DNA of 64,000 nucleotides from Paenibacillus amylolyticus (GTDB lineage Bacteria > Bacillota > Bacilli > Paenibacillales > Paenibacillaceae). Each line of letters opens with the position of its first letter. Position 1 is the stretch's first letter. The stretch covers positions 159,955 through 223,954 of the forward strand of contig NZ_RIAS01000011.1 of the NCBI RefSeq assembly GCF_003719335.1, in the 5' to 3' direction. Below are positions 63,426-64,000 of the stretch, piece by piece. The position numbers and the translations under genes were made by a program. Below the pieces are notes generated by a model. The model saw only the letters and a program-made list of their open reading frames with translations. It was not told where the DNA came from and made no database searches.

Positions 63426-64000
63426 TCAGTTCAATGATTGAACGCTTTCCAGCTTATGTGGATTGACCATAAGATACACGCCATGGATTCGCTTTCCTGA
63501 AGGATCCATTTCCAAACATAGTACTTCTGAAATTTGCCCATCTTTCATCAGAGCGAGTTGAGGCTCTCCGTTAATGAATGCAGGCTTCCACTCTCTTTCT
63601 CTCAAGGGCCGAAGCACCCTAGGAGAGGTAAGGATGGCGAGCACCCCCTTGTGTACATGCATTGTTCGCATAATCGTGCGTACTACACCGCCGCCATCCG
63701 CTGTGAATACAGGCTGATCTGTAAGCAGCTCCAGCATAGCTGAAACGTCATGTTGTAGAAATGCCGTCGTGAAACGACGAAGCACGTCTTCTTTGGTTGT
63801 CCAATCAATGTGGTCGTGCTCTATCGCTGGAAGTTTTTCGGGTAGGTTTCGTCTGGCACGACTGTAAATCTGTCGACAGTTGCTCTCCGTTTTTCCCAAC
63901 CAACCGGCAATCTCCGAATAGTCATGCTCAAAGGCTTCGCGTAACACAAAAACAGCCCTTTCGAGTGGAGATAGACGTTCCAACATGACCAGATAGTCAT
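63426..64000 (-). CDS. ECF41-type RNA polymerase sigma factor, partial
   Basis: The last 191 codons are in the window; the gene continues past the right edge (the frame is open through 64000). Sigma region 4 is seen (LSPLERAVFVLREAFEHDYSEIAGWLGKTESNCRQIYSRARRNL), then a SnoaL-like C-terminal extension with TADGGG and VNPHKL, which match the DGGGK and NPDKL motifs that mark ECF41. In that group the extension, not an anti-sigma factor, tunes activity. ECF41 factors usually control a neighbouring COE-type gene (carboxymuconolactone decarboxylase, oxidoreductase or epimerase); that neighbour would lie outside the window. Confidence 0.9.
   Translation of the reverse strand, partial: DYLVMLERLSPLERAVFVLREAFEHDYSEIAGWLGKTESNCRQIYSRARRNLPEKLPAIEHDHIDWTTKEDVLRRFTTAFLQHDVSAMLELLTDQPVFTADGGGVVRTIMRTMHVHKGVLAILTSPRVLRPLREREWKPAFINGEPQLALMKDGQISEVLCLEMDPSGKRIHGVYLMVNPHKLESVQSLN

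Noticed and set aside
1..64000. Search for CRISPR arrays, tRNA/rRNA genes, insertion sequences and att sites
   Set aside because: No regularly spaced repeats, cloverleaf-like segments, transposase motifs or flanking target duplications were seen by eye; a computed scan was not possible.

Overview
The window looks like chromosomal DNA of a Bacillales bacterium, most likely Paenibacillus. The grounds are strong GGAGG-type ribosome binding sites, occasional TTG and GTG starts, rho-independent terminators after most transcription units, LicT/RAT antitermination with catabolite-responsive elements, and an iturin-type lipopeptide synthetase. The genus is an inference from gene content. I saw no rRNA, tRNA, CRISPR array, insertion sequence or prophage.

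Region 1 (1-22221, minus strand) is the 5' part of an iturin-family cluster: malonyl transacylase (fenF type), a 3987-residue FAAL/ACP/KS/ACP/aminotransferase/C/PCP/C/A/PCP/C megasynthase (MycA type), and an NRPS that runs off the left edge (MycB type; A-PCP-E-C-A-PCP-E-C). The domain order and the two epimerase modules match mycosubtilin/iturin. The adenylation pockets do not: residue 1 reads as Glu, residue 2 has an unusual weakly Tyr-like code, and residue 3 reads as Thr (D after epimerisation), where known iturins have Asx-D-Tyr-D-Asn. This is the main candidate for something undescribed.

Region 2 (22262-26378) is ordinary housekeeping and accessory genes: Cof-type HAD phosphatase, SUKH protein, GNAT acetyltransferase, membrane-anchored subtilase and RidA.

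Region 3 (26379-42202) holds two paralogous aryl-beta-glucoside loci, each licT-bglP-bglA on the minus strand, with RAT antiterminators, leader terminators and cre sites. Between them lie a small membrane protein, an acyltransferase, a GH78 alpha-L-rhamnosidase divergent from an AraC regulator, and a 5'-nucleotidase. Together these suggest plant-glycoside use.

Region 4 (42203-49458) has an unrecognised secreted protein, a YkuE-like phosphoesterase, and a pentose-phosphate set (zwf, transaldolase, gnd) divergent from a LysR regulator.

Region 5 (49514-53573) is a three-gene chemotaxis unit (mcp-cheW-cheA) without cheY, cheB or cheR.

Region 6 (54033-64000) has an unrecognised protein, a monocupin, a four-gene SPFH/zinc-ribbon membrane cluster whose SPFH protein carries five evenly spaced zinc ribbons, an ankyrin protein, two class C beta-lactamase-fold hydrolases, a DUF1361 membrane protein and a partial ECF41-type sigma factor. 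Start codons were chosen by ribosome binding site and family length; several are downstream of the longest possible start.
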